Notes: generated by a model not told the origin, from the sequence alone. A stretch of DNA of 56,409 nucleotides from Phycisphaerales bacterium (GCA_009691785.1 SIAM01000011.1:1-56409); one strand, 5' to 3'; shown: positions 1-7,773, counted from the first letter of the stretch. Numbers and translations are program-made.

Positions 1-67
1 GACCTTCAAAATGCTTTGGAGCAGTTTGCGATGTTTGGTGATTCTGCCGCAAACACGCTTGCGCCAT
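1..67 (-). CDS. Possible start of a gene running off the window
   Basis: On the minus strand an ATG lies one base after the TAA of the MFS gene, and the frame stays open for 22 codons to the window edge (MAQACLRQNHQTSQTAPKHF...). The tight spacing would fit a second gene of the same operon. The visible piece has no recognisable motif, so the product is unknown and the frame could be chance. Confidence 0.3.
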   Translation of the reverse strand, partial: MAQACLRQNHQTSQTAPKHFEG

Positions 68-68
68 A

Positions 69-1352
69 TTATTTTGAATGCAGCAGCGCGCTGTGCGGTT
101 GATCATCGCGCGGCGGATTGCGCCGCCATAGCCACCATTCACGCAGCGCTAATAGCGAAGCCAAGCCCGCGACCGCAAGCACGCACCACACCACATTCAC
201 GCCGCCGCCCAAGGCAACGCCCGCCAAACTTGCGATGGGTCCAAGTAAATATCCGCCGCCAACCAGCGCTTCAAAAGTTCCCGCGTCGCCCACATCGCCG
301 TGGCCAACGCTGAGCGCGTAATACAAACTTGCGTAATACAAAATCGCCTGCCCCGCGCCAAAGGCCATCAATCCAATGGCCAGCATGGTGAGTGAATTTG
401 CAAGCACCGCCGCCGCAAAACCAATAGTCATCAAGGCGGCGCCAACCGCCAGCGTGCTCCAGCGTCCATGCCAGAAGTGAAGCCGCCACATTCCGGTGAT
501 GGTGATCACGCGCATGGTCAGCCATGTCGCGGCCACCGGTGTTGCCATGACTGGAATAATTTCAAGGCGATCAATTACATATGGCAGCAGTGGAAGCAGC
601 GCGCCAATAAGCAAGTATGAAGTTGGAATTAAAAATCGCGACGCGCTTCGCAGTGGTCGATACACCGCGGGAATAAATGTGGCGTGCGGCGCATCCGAAG
701 GCGGCGCTGGATTTTTTGGAAACCAGCGCAAACAAATTGCCGCGATGAAGCAGCACGGGCCAATAGCCATGATGGCGATGCGCGATTGATCGGTGAGAAA
801 CAGCGGCGCCATGATGTAAAACGCGATCGCCACCGCGGCGGTCCATGTGACATTGAACAAGCCAATGCTGGCTCGCAGCGCGTGGCCATGTCGGCCCGCG
901 GATAGAAAGCTTTCAATGGACGCCCACATGATCGCGCCCACAACGCTGGTGACAAACGCCGTGATGATGATGCCGGGCACACCAAAGAACAGCGGCAGTG
1001 GGCACACCAATGCTTGCGCCCACAGCGTGGCTTGAATCACTCCGCGCGGCGAAAGATGCCCGCGCAAACTTTTCACGATGCGGCCACAGTTGTACGCCGC
1101 GGCGATGTACACCACGGCCTCCATAATGGCCAGCGCAAGATTTTCCGACTTTGTGAAATGAAAGTCATGCTCGGTTACAAAAGGCAGCGCATTCCACATG
1201 CTGCCCGTGCCCAGCGAGCACGCGAATGTGAGCACCAATACAGCCACAAGCGGAGTGGGGCGTGAGGCAGCGGTGGTTGCGCTCGCGCCCGATAGCAGTT
1301 GGGCGTTTGGCTCTGGCGTGGGTTGTGGCTTCGAGCTCAAACTTTCGGACAT
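69..1352 (-). CDS. MFS-type membrane transporter
   Basis: About 427 residues with roughly a dozen hydrophobic segments starting near residue 37 and repeated Gly/Ala-rich helices, as in the major facilitator superfamily. A long loop with Pro/Asp/Ala after the sixth helix fits the usual two-bundle layout. It should export or import a small solute across the inner membrane; nothing visible names the substrate. The start is taken at the ATG of MSESLSS rather than the TTG four codons upstream, because a TATGCT hexamer sits 7 bases before it and there is no Shine-Dalgarno. A perfect inverted repeat lies a few tens of bases upstream and could be an operator. Confidence 0.8.
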   Translation of the reverse strand: MSESLSSKPQPTPEPNAQLLSGASATTAASRPTPLVAVLVLTFACSLGTGSMWNALPFVTEHDFHFTKSENLALAIMEAVVYIAAAYNCGRIVKSLRGHLSPRGVIQATLWAQALVCPLPLFFGVPGIIITAFVTSVVGAIMWASIESFLSAGRHGHALRASIGLFNVTWTAAVAIAFYIMAPLFLTDQSRIAIMAIGPCCFIAAICLRWFPKNPAPPSDAPHATFIPAVYRPLRSASRFLIPTSYLLIGALLPLLPYVIDRLEIIPVMATPVAATWLTMRVITITGMWRLHFWHGRWSTLAVGAALMTIGFAAAVLANSLTMLAIGLMAFGAGQAILYYASLYYALSVGHGDVGDAGTFEALVGGGYLLGPIASLAGVALGGGVNVVWCVLAVAGLASLLALREWWLWRRNPPRDDQPHSALLHSK

Positions 1353-1359
1353 GCAGGCA

Positions 1360-1365
1360 AGCATA
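1360..1365 (-). promoter_or_regulatory. Putative -10 box of the MFS gene (leaderless)
   Basis: TATGCT on the minus strand, followed by 7 bases and then the ATG at 1352. It fits the TANNNT-N6-8-start pattern seen at many first genes in this window. No clear -35 is visible. Confidence 0.45.
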
Positions 1366-1389
1366 CGAATCTTGCAAGTTCATGCGCCG

Positions 1390-1413
1390 ATGAATGCGTG
1401 CTCACGCATTCAT
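1390..1413. promoter_or_regulatory. Perfect 10-bp inverted repeat, possible operator
   Basis: ATGAATGCGT and its exact reverse complement ACGCATTCAT are separated by GCTC. The element lies just upstream of the MFS promoter and about 100 bases before the tRNA. There is no T-tract on either side, so a terminator is unlikely. A dimeric repressor or activator site for the MFS gene is the simplest reading. Confidence 0.45.
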
Positions 1414-1514
1414 GAAAGTCAAGCCGCCGGAAGTTTTCACGCATTGCGTGCTGTTACAATTTTCAATGGCTTGCCTACGTAAGTCGTGATGCGAGTCGTT
1501 GGAAATTATTGTGT

Positions 1515-1588
1515 GTCCTTGTAGCTCAACTGGATAGAGCGTCGCCCTCCGAAGGCGAAGGTTGTGTGTTCGACCCGCACCAAGGACG
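1515..1588 (+). tRNA. tRNA-Arg (anticodon CCG)
   Basis: Full cloverleaf. The acceptor stem GTCCTTG/CAAGGAC has seven pairs. The D-arm is GCTC/GAGC, the anticodon stem TCGCC/GGCGA with loop CTCCGAA, and the T-arm GTGTG-TTCGACC-CGCAC. The discriminator is G at 1588. The anticodon CCG reads the arginine codon CGG. CCA is not encoded, so it must be added by nucleotidyltransferase. Confidence 0.95.
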
Positions 1589-1689
1589 TTTCTGTGAAGG
1601 GGATGCGCGCCAATATCCGCGGCGAAGTTTGCTTGCGCATCAATGAACTTTGGCGGCGCAACGAGCGCGCGCCTCAACGGCGTGCGGGA

Positions 1690-1734
1690 TTGCAACGAGC
1701 GGACTTGCATCGAGATGGCTTGCATCGTGCTAGC
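1690..1734. repeat. Three imperfect 15-bp tandem units
   Basis: Three consecutive 15-base units begin TTGCA(A/T)CG and run up to 8 bases before the mazG-like start. The last unit contains the putative -10 TAGCCT. They may be promoter or regulator spacing elements, or chance. Confidence 0.35.
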
Positions 1735-1736
1735 CT
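1731..1736 (+). promoter_or_regulatory. Putative -10 box of the mazG-like gene (leaderless)
   Basis: TAGCCT, then six bases (GCGCGC), then the ATG at 1743. There is no Shine-Dalgarno sequence in front of this start. Confidence 0.35.
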
Positions 1737-1742
1737 GCGCGC

Positions 1743-2030
1743 ATGCAACTCGCTGAATTTCAAAAACGAATTCGTGACCGCTACTTCGCAACCGACAACG
1801 CGCGCGGAATTCCTGGAACATTTCTTTGGCTGAGCGAGGAGATTGGCGAACTGGCGCACGCATTGGGCAAGGCCGCCAAGGGCGAGCCCGACCACGCCAA
1901 TTTGGAGGAGGAGTTCGCCGATTGCATGGCGTGGTTGTGCACGTTGGCCAACATCACCGGCGTTGATTTGGAGAAGGCCATCAAAGATAAATATTTTGGC
2001 GCCGACGGCGGACCCAAGGGCGAGAAATGA
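1743..2030 (+). CDS. MazG-like nucleotide pyrophosphohydrolase
   Basis: 95 residues, the size of a single all-alpha NTP-PPase (MazG/MazG-like) domain. The metal-binding helix pair is visible as SEEIGELAHAL (about residues 31-41) and EEEFADCMAWL (about 55-65), matching the EExxE...ExxD pattern of the family. Such enzymes hydrolyse non-canonical or damaged NTPs to NMP and pyrophosphate. The stop overlaps the start of the HIT-like gene by four bases, so the two are translationally coupled and together suggest nucleotide clean-up. Substrate preference cannot be read from the sequence. Confidence 0.85.
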   Translation: MQLAEFQKRIRDRYFATDNARGIPGTFLWLSEEIGELAHALGKAAKGEPDHANLEEEFADCMAWLCTLANITGVDLEKAIKDKYFGADGGPKGEK

Positions 2031-2482
2031 ATTCAGCGGACGGGTCCGTTGGCTTGCGTGTTTCGCTTGGTGAAGACGCGCGTGTTTCTATCGCGCTTGA
2101 AGCGGGCGCGCCGTGGACATTGCGCGCGCACCCAGCGCCCGCGCCAATCGTGGGTTGGTGTGTGCTGGAATTAACGCGCAAGGCGGCAACGTTGGATGAA
2201 CTTACTTCGCAAGAATCGCAGGAATTAGGCTTGATTTTGTCCAAAGTGAGCGCAGCGGTTCGCCATGTGACCAAGTGCGAGCGCGCGTACATGACTTGTT
2301 TCGCGCAGGCCTATCGCCAAGTTCATTTGCACATTGCGCCGCGCCATGAATCCGATGCGCGCACGCAAGGCTGGGCCGTGGCGGACTTGTATAGACAAGT
2401 GCAAAGTGGATCAGTGACGCCCGTTGACCAAGCCGCGCATGAAAAAACATTTCAGTTGATCGCGCAATTTCTAGGCGCGTAA
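2027..2482 (+). CDS. HIT-like (histidine triad) family protein
   Basis: 151 residues. The C-terminal half holds QVHLHIAPRHE (about residues 97-107), which resembles the HxHxH catalytic triad of HIT nucleotide hydrolases/transferases, although the third histidine position is not canonical (H-L-H-I-A-P-R-H). Upstream, the PIVGWCVLELTRKAATLDEL region matches the HIT core strand and helix. Overlapping the MazG-like gene by ATGA, it probably acts on nucleotides (NMP-X or AppA-type substrates). The stop codon sits inside the first copy of a 22-bp direct repeat. Confidence 0.75.
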   Translation: MNSADGSVGLRVSLGEDARVSIALEAGAPWTLRAHPAPAPIVGWCVLELTRKAATLDELTSQESQELGLILSKVSAAVRHVTKCERAYMTCFAQAYRQVHLHIAPRHESDARTQGWAVADLYRQVQSGSVTPVDQAAHEKTFQLIAQFLGA

Positions 2483-2580
2483 AAAACCTCCGCGCTTGCG
2501 CACGCAAGACAATCCGTCGCATCACGCGACCGTGTCTGTGAAATGCTCAAATATAAATGCGCGTAAAAAACCTCCGCGCT
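2475..2580. repeat. Direct repeat of 22 bp, second copy inside the tsf terminator
   Basis: GCGCGTAAAAAACCTCCGCG plus CT occurs exactly at 2475-2496 and 2559-2580, and the following eight bases match at six positions. The first copy contains the HIT-like stop codon. Only the second copy completes a hairpin and acts as the tsf terminator, so this looks like a local duplication of terminator sequence. Confidence 0.8.
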
Positions 2581-2591
2581 CACGCACGGAG
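2565..2591 (-). terminator. Rho-independent terminator of rpsB-tsf
   Basis: Read on the minus strand: an 8-bp stem CTCCGTGC/GCGCGGAG (one G-T pair), loop GTGA, then GG followed by six T. It lies about 20 bases past the tsf stop codon. Confidence 0.8.
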
Positions 2592-2613
2592 TTTTGAAGT
2601 GTCTCAAATAAAA

Positions 2614-3414
2614 TCAGCCACCAACGGTCATGTGCACAAAGCGCAACACGCGTGTGCCAGCAGGCAATAGGTCCTTCAACTTCTTGGTTTCATCCTTCAC
2701 ATACACCTGGCCAAGCAACGTGACTTCCTCAAGGAACTTGCGAACCTTGCCTTCGGCTATCTTGGCGGCGATTTGTTCGTTCTTGCCAGCGGCCTTGGCC
2801 TCGTCTTGCGCCTCTTGACGCTTCTTCGCCATCAAGTCGGCTGAGACGCCAGATTCATCAACCGCGATTGGAGTTGGAACGGCGGCGGCAACGCTTTGGC
2901 AAATGCCAGTGGCGCTGTCGGCTGGAAGTTCACCCTCAAATTGCAGCAGCACGGCAAGACGTCCGTCATGATGAATGTAGTGCGCAAAGTTTCCGCCTTG
3001 CAGGCAGGTTCCACGACCAAACGAAATGTTCTCGCCAGTCTTGATGCGAACCTCATCCAAGGCCGCGGTCATTGGCGCGGTCATGGTGATTTCGCCACTT
3101 TGTTCCGCGGCGTGCTTGGCCAGCGTATTGGCCAACGCGCGAAACTCAGTGTTTTTAGCTGTGAAATCAGTCTCAGAGCGAAGTTCAATAATGGAGGCGC
3201 GGCCAGGCTGGCTGAATATGGCAATGGTGCCGTGACCAGCGGGGCGGTCGCTGCGCGCGTCCATTTTGCCTTTGAGTTTCTCGCGCAACCATGCTTCGGC
3301 CTTCACCATGTCGCAGGCATTTTCAGCCAACGCGTTTTTGCAATCCATTAAGCCAAGACCAGTTCTCTGACGAAGCGCCATTGCGTCTTTGGCATTCACT
3401 TGAACAGTTGTCAT
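2614..3414 (-). CDS. tsf: Translation elongation factor Ts
   Basis: EF-Ts, the guanine nucleotide exchange factor that releases GDP from EF-Tu. 266 residues. The N-terminal UBA-like domain (about residues 5-45; RQRTGLGLMDCKNAL) is typical, followed by the diagnostic ELRSETDFTAKN segment whose Thr-Asp-Phe (82-84) inserts next to the EF-Tu nucleotide site. The C-terminal FLEEVTLLGQVYVKD matches the family's end of the core. The start is supported by AGGAG seven bases before ATG. It follows rpsB on the same strand, the standard bacterial order, separated by a 15-bp tandem repeat, and ends at a strong terminator. Confidence 0.97.
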   Translation of the reverse strand: MTTVQVNAKDAMALRQRTGLGLMDCKNALAENACDMVKAEAWLREKLKGKMDARSDRPAGHGTIAIFSQPGRASIIELRSETDFTAKNTEFRALANTLAKHAAEQSGEITMTAPMTAALDEVRIKTGENISFGRGTCLQGGNFAHYIHHDGRLAVLLQFEGELPADSATGICQSVAAAVPTPIAVDESGVSADLMAKKRQEAQDEAKAAGKNEQIAAKIAEGKVRKFLEEVTLLGQVYVKDETKKLKDLLPAGTRVLRFVHMTVGG

Positions 3415-3425
3415 TTGGTTTCTCC

Positions 3426-3500
3426 TAGAAAAGTTGAAGATAGAAAAGTTATAGATAGAAAAGTTGAAGATAGAAAAGTTGAAGATAGAAAAGTTGTTTA
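3426..3500. repeat. Five tandem copies of a 15-bp unit between rpsB and tsf
   Basis: Unit TAGAAAAGTTGAAGA (forward strand). Copies 1, 3 and 4 are identical, copy 2 has GAAGA replaced by ATAGA, and copy 5 ends GTTTA. The array begins directly upstream of the tsf Shine-Dalgarno. In the mRNA it gives a pyrimidine-rich, largely unstructured spacer of five repeats. A 15-base period is prone to slippage, so copy number may vary between strains. Confidence 0.95.
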
Positions 3501-3572
3501 CAAATAATTGAAATGAAATAGTTGAGAGAGTTGGCGACGCCTGGATTCACTCCAAGCGCCGCCAAATTAAAT

Positions 3573-4457
3573 TCAGGCCTTGTCGGCGCCAGCTGGTGTC
3601 GCATCGGCGGTGGTTGTTGATTCAGGAGCGCGCGCATCAATACCACGGGCGCGACCTCTGAACAAGCTGCGTCCACCACGACTTGATCGCGGGGCGACTT
3701 CGCTTTCTGGGGCGGCGCCTTCGGTTGTTTCAGCGGCACCCTCGGCGCGTTCGCCTTGTGTTGCGGCGGCTTCAACGCGGGCGGATCGACCTTCTTCAAC
3801 AGCGGCGCACAATTCACGAATGACAATGTCAATCGCGCGCATGCTGTCGTCGTTTCCTGGAATTGGAATGTCGGAAAATTCTGGATCGCCGTCGGAGTCA
3901 ATCAAGCAAATCGTTGGAATTCCAAGGTTTTTAGCCTCGCGCAGAGCGTTCATCTCGCGGCCAACATCAATCGCCACAAGCGCGCCAGGCAACTTGCCCA
4001 TGTTGCGGATGCCGTTGAGATTGCGGAAAATTTTCTTTTGCTCGCGTGAAAGTTGGCTCTCCATTTTCTTGGAGTAGTTGCGAATCTCGCCGCTGGTGGT
4101 CAGCGTTTCAAGTTCCTCAAGGCGGCGAAGACGCTCGCGAATGGTTCGGAAATTGGTGAGTGTTCCACCCAACCAACGCTCGGTGACATAAGGCATGCGC
4201 GCTTCAGTGCAGCGCGTCTCAATGCAACCGCGCGCTTGGCGCTTGGTGCCTACAAAACAAATGTCCTTGCCTTCAGCCACCAACTTGGTAATGAATCGCT
4301 TGGCAAGCAGAATGCCTTTAATGGTTTCGCGCACGTCAATGACATGCACTTGGTTCTTGACTCCGTGAATATATGGAGCCATGCGTGGATTCCAATTGCT
4401 TCGGCGTTGGCCAAAGTGGGCTCCAGCTTCTACGAGTTCTTGCGCGAGTGATGCCAT
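3573..4457 (-). CDS. rpsB: Small ribosomal subunit protein uS2
   Basis: Ribosomal protein S2 of the 30S subunit. The start at MASLAQELVEAGAHFGQ is chosen because AAGGA precedes it by 8 bases and the family begins at this point; an upstream extension in the same frame has no support. Recognisable S2 blocks: WNPRMAPYIHG, VHVIDVRETI, CFVGTKRQAR, RWLGGTLTNFRTI, and NLGIPTICLIDSDGDP near the end of the fold. The protein is 294 residues, longer than usual: after CAAVEEG there is a tail of about 60 residues rich in Ala, Glu, Arg and Gly (RSSRGGRSLFRGRARG). Heads the rpsB-tsf operon. Confidence 0.97.
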   Translation of the reverse strand: MASLAQELVEAGAHFGQRRSNWNPRMAPYIHGVKNQVHVIDVRETIKGILLAKRFITKLVAEGKDICFVGTKRQARGCIETRCTEARMPYVTERWLGGTLTNFRTIRERLRRLEELETLTTSGEIRNYSKKMESQLSREQKKIFRNLNGIRNMGKLPGALVAIDVGREMNALREAKNLGIPTICLIDSDGDPEFSDIPIPGNDDSMRAIDIVIRELCAAVEEGRSARVEAAATQGERAEGAAETTEGAAPESEVAPRSSRGGRSLFRGRARGIDARAPESTTTADATPAGADKA

Positions 4458-4643
4458 GGGGCGATTCCTTCTTGCATTCTTTGAATGCACTGTGCAGCGA
4501 CACCGGCGTTTGTCCGTGGTCCAAAAGCTGTAGGGCGCTTTGAACAAGAAATTCGGCTTCTCACTGTGAGTCGCCGATCAAAGTGGACAGAGGTAGCACC
4601 ACGGGGTCGACCTCTGACGCGTCACAAAAATAAATTGTGGCGA
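4458..4643 (-). promoter_or_regulatory. Long structured 5' leader of rpsB
   Basis: Between the predicted promoter and the rpsB start lie about 185 bases that can fold into several stem-loops on the minus strand: CACAA/TTGTG; AGAGGT/ACCTCT; CGGC/GCCG with an inner CTCA/TGAG; and, ending two bases before the Shine-Dalgarno region, TGCATTC-AAA-GAATGCA (4473-4489). Ribosomal protein S2 autoregulates its operon through leader RNA in some other bacteria. A similar role here is inferred from position and structure only; no known leader motif was matched. Confidence 0.4.
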
Positions 4644-4649
4644 AGGGCG

Positions 4650-4679
4650 ATTGTAACCAAACTCACCCCACAAAGGCAA
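4650..4679 (-). promoter_or_regulatory. Putative sigma-70 promoter of rpsB-tsf
   Basis: On the minus strand, TTGCCT and TACAAT are separated by 18 bases. The -10 matches consensus at five of six positions and the -35 at four. Transcription would start near 4643, giving the leader described next to it. Confidence 0.45.
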
Positions 4680-4744
4680 GCGATCGTTAATGTTTGATTT
4701 ATTGGTTACGATTCCCCGCTCAAAACCTCTATTTGGAGAATTTC

Positions 4745-6145
4745 ATGCTGGCCAAAGTGTTCAAAGCTTATGACGTACGCGCAACCTATCCCAAGCCGCT
4801 CAATGAAAAATTGGCGTGGCACATTGGCTACGGCGCCGCGCAATTTTTGCTGAAGCAGGCCGAGGCCGCTGGCCACGACGACCCCATGATGCGCAATATT
4901 GTCATGGGCCGCGACATGCGCAAGAGCAGTCCATCGCTTGCCGATGCGTTGGCGCAAGGCATGCAGGATTACGGCGCCAATGTGATTGATATTGGAATGG
5001 TGGACACGCCTGTTGTGTATTTTGCCATCAATCATTTTGGATGCGCTGGTGGAATTCAAGTGACCGCCAGCCACAATCCCGCCAACTACAACGGCTTTAA
5101 AATTAGCCGCGCGCAAGCCAAGCCCGTTGGTCAAGAAAGTGGCTTGGTTGATATTCAACGCTTCGCCGCGCTGGTTGAGCAGGAAAAGTGGCAGCCGCGT
5201 GGTGGTCGCCGCGAGAGCCGCGATGTGTGGGCGCAGTACAAGGCACACTTGTTGCGATTGCTCAACGACAAAACCAAAAGTGGCGCCAAGAAACTGCGCG
5301 TGGCCATTGACGCCAGCAACGGCATGGCGGGAACCATGGTGCCAAAAGTTTTTGGTGGCGTGGCTGGTTTGAATATTGATCCGATTTACTTTGACAATTC
5401 AAGCGGCGAATTCGTGCACGAACCAAATCCATTGGTGGAAGCCAACTTGGCCGAGGTGCGCGCGCGCGTTCGTGAAACCAAGGCCGACTTTGGCGTGTGC
5501 TTTGACGGCGACGCGGATCGCTGCATGGTGATTGATGAGTTGGGCGAGCCGATTGGTTGCGATTTGTTGCTGGCGGTGATGTTGAAGGAATTTCTTGGGC
5601 AACATCCGGGCGCCAGTGTTGTGTACGACTTGCGTTCTAGCCGCAGTATTGCCGAGGCCATTCGCGAGGCGGGCGGCACGCCGGTTGAAAGTCGCGTGGG
5701 CCATGTGTTCATGAAGGCCAAACTTGCTGAAGTCAACGCGCCAGTTGGCGGCGAACTCAGCGGGCACTTTTATTTTCAGGACATGTTCGCCACGGATTCC
5801 GGCGCGCGCGCTTTCATTTCTGTCATCAACGCGTTGGTGAATGGCGGCGGAAAAACCCTTTCGCAATTGGTGAAGCCATTTCGCCGCTACGCGCAAAGTG
5901 GCGAGATTAATTATGAGAATGAAAATAAACTGGGCGCCATTGCCGCGCTGCGGGCCGCTTATCCAAGGGCCAAGACGCACGAACTTGACGGTTTAAGTTT
6001 GGACGCGGGCGAGTGGTGGTGCAATGTGCGCATGAGCAACACCGAGCCGCTGCTTCGGCTGAATTTGGAGGCCAAGGATCAGGCCACCGTTGACGCGGTT
6101 GTTGCAAAGTTGAGCCCGTTGCTTGGCCATCGTGTGGCGCATTGA
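4745..6145 (+). CDS. Phosphomannomutase/phosphoglucomutase
   Basis: Alpha-D-phosphohexomutase, interconverting the 1- and 6-phosphates of mannose and/or glucose for cell-envelope sugar nucleotides. 466 residues with all four family sites: the phosphoserine loop TASHNPANYNG (Ser109), the Mg2+ loop DGDADR (254-259), the sugar-binding loop GGELSGH (335-341) and the C-terminal phosphate loop RMSNTEPLLRL (about 437-447). The GGELSG version is common to PMM/PGM-type enzymes, so both substrates are possible. The start at MLAKVFKAYDVR is chosen over upstream in-frame codons because TTGGAG lies just before it. No neighbour shares an obvious pathway. Confidence 0.92.
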   Translation: MLAKVFKAYDVRATYPKPLNEKLAWHIGYGAAQFLLKQAEAAGHDDPMMRNIVMGRDMRKSSPSLADALAQGMQDYGANVIDIGMVDTPVVYFAINHFGCAGGIQVTASHNPANYNGFKISRAQAKPVGQESGLVDIQRFAALVEQEKWQPRGGRRESRDVWAQYKAHLLRLLNDKTKSGAKKLRVAIDASNGMAGTMVPKVFGGVAGLNIDPIYFDNSSGEFVHEPNPLVEANLAEVRARVRETKADFGVCFDGDADRCMVIDELGEPIGCDLLLAVMLKEFLGQHPGASVVYDLRSSRSIAEAIREAGGTPVESRVGHVFMKAKLAEVNAPVGGELSGHFYFQDMFATDSGARAFISVINALVNGGGKTLSQLVKPFRRYAQSGEINYENENKLGAIAALRAAYPRAKTHELDGLSLDAGEWWCNVRMSNTEPLLRLNLEAKDQATVDAVVAKLSPLLGHRVAH

Positions 6146-6299
6146 TGAATACATTTTTCCGCGCGTGATGCCTGGTGAACTGAATTCAATGGACTATGCG
6201 CGGCCTGTTTGCGGGGGCATGTGCGGCATGCGTGTGGCAGGTGTTGGAATAAACTACATTGCGCATAGATTTGCCACTGACGCAAGGAATACGCACACA

Positions 6300-7766
6300 A
6301 TGAATCTTTCTGAATTTCTAGGTCGACATGGACTTACGGCTAACCCGTTCGCCGCAGAGGAGGCCGCCCAAGATCCGGTGTTGACCCAGTCTGGTGATTC
6401 GTGCCGCCATCCGGACTTTGGAAAAATATTTGGCGAGCCAACGCATCCATCGCCAGCCGTAGTCTTTGGCGAACGGGGCGCGGGCAAGACGGCGCTTCGG
6501 CTGCAAATGGAATCCGCCTACCGCGCCTACAACAAAGAGCAATCTGAAAACCGCGTGTTGGTGCTAGGTCATGACAATTTTGACGCCATGATTGGACGCA
6601 TCGCGCGCCACGAGCGATTGAAGAACCAATCCGCCGCGCTGGAGGCCATCACGCTCAGCGACCATGTGGACATTGTGCTGCACGGAATTGTTCCGCAACT
6701 TGTAGACCAATTGTTGGGGGTCACCGATCGCTCGCCGCTGCAAGTTTCTAATTTTCGCAAGTCCCTGCGCAAGTCGCCAACATTGATTCGCCGCGAAATG
6801 TTGCTGCTGCAAATAGCGTATGACCACACGCCCATTGCGGCCAAGCGCACGCGGCAATTAAAGTCCGCGCTTGGTCTTGGTGGCTCCAGTGGCAGCAAGG
6901 CCGCGGTGAATTGGGCTATAGTTTTAGCGTTTTTCGCATTGATTATGGCTGGAATGAGTTTGGTGCAAGAACCCAAGCGCGCGTTGATTGCGGTTGCGTT
7001 GTTGGTGGCCGCGGGTTCATTCGCAATGGCTTGGTCGTGGCTGCGCTGTCAAACTCGCGTGGGAATTATTGCGCGCGGAATGCACAAGGGAATTCGCTGT
7101 GTCAACCGCACGGCGGCAAACTTTCGTGAAAGTTTGCACCACATAGAAATCAATATTGGTTCGGCCAGCATGCCAACCGACCGCGGCGATGATTCACGCT
7201 TTGCAATGCTTGATCGACTTTTAGCGGTATTGCGCGTGGCGGACTACGCCAGCATTGCCATTTTGGTTGACCGTGTTGATGAGCCGACCACGGTGGCGGG
7301 GGATGTGGACCACATGCGTAGTTTGGTGTGGCCGCTTCTTTCAAGTCGATTCCTACAACACCGCGGTCTTGCGGTGAAGTTACTGTTGCCCGCGGAACTT
7401 GGCGATCTCTTCAGTCGTGAAGATGGCGCGTTCTTTCGAGCGGCGCGCTTGGATAAACAAAACGCGGTTGAGCGATTGCATTGGTCGGGTTCCATGCTTG
7501 CCAAAGTGTGCGACGCCAGAATTCGCGCGGCATCTGCGCGGCCGAATTCGGCCGTGGCTATTGAAACATTATTCGACGCCAATGTTGGCCGCTTAAAGAT
7601 AGAAGAGGTGCTTGCAGGGTGCGGCAATCCACGCGAATCTTGTCGCATGGTGTACGCCATGTTTCAAGAGCACATGGCTCACGCCGAGTCAAGCGCGAAA
7701 GAGATATCAACAACAACTTTTGATCTGGTTCGACAACGCAGCCACGTTCGACCATTGAAACGCTAA
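6300..7766 (+). CDS. Membrane-embedded P-loop ATPase of unknown role
   Basis: 488 residues. Walker A is GERGAGKT (57-64). Walker B is IAILVDRVDEP (319-329). Between them are two adjacent hydrophobic segments (about 203-222 and 229-249), a helical hairpin that should anchor the protein with both nucleotide motifs on the cytoplasmic side. The N-terminus (HGLTANPFAAEEAAQDP) resembles the opening of ExeA-type AAA ATPases, while an intramembrane insertion between Walker A and B is a hallmark of KAP P-loop NTPases. I cannot assign it to a named subfamily. The start is placed at MNLSEFLG because AAGGA precedes it; it appears monocistronic. A possible promoter is TTGGAA (6244) with TAGATT (6266). Confidence 0.75.
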   Translation: MNLSEFLGRHGLTANPFAAEEAAQDPVLTQSGDSCRHPDFGKIFGEPTHPSPAVVFGERGAGKTALRLQMESAYRAYNKEQSENRVLVLGHDNFDAMIGRIARHERLKNQSAALEAITLSDHVDIVLHGIVPQLVDQLLGVTDRSPLQVSNFRKSLRKSPTLIRREMLLLQIAYDHTPIAAKRTRQLKSALGLGGSSGSKAAVNWAIVLAFFALIMAGMSLVQEPKRALIAVALLVAAGSFAMAWSWLRCQTRVGIIARGMHKGIRCVNRTAANFRESLHHIEINIGSASMPTDRGDDSRFAMLDRLLAVLRVADYASIAILVDRVDEPTTVAGDVDHMRSLVWPLLSSRFLQHRGLAVKLLLPAELGDLFSREDGAFFRAARLDKQNAVERLHWSGSMLAKVCDARIRAASARPNSAVAIETLFDANVGRLKIEEVLAGCGNPRESCRMVYAMFQEHMAHAESSAKEISTTTFDLVRQRSHVRPLKR

Positions 7767-7773
7767 ACCTGAC

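Noticed and set aside
1514-1590. tRNA gene as an integration site for a mobile island
   Set aside because: No integrase, no duplicated tRNA 3' end and no change in base composition around it.
3426-3500. CRISPR array
   Set aside because: The 15-base units are contiguous with no spacers.
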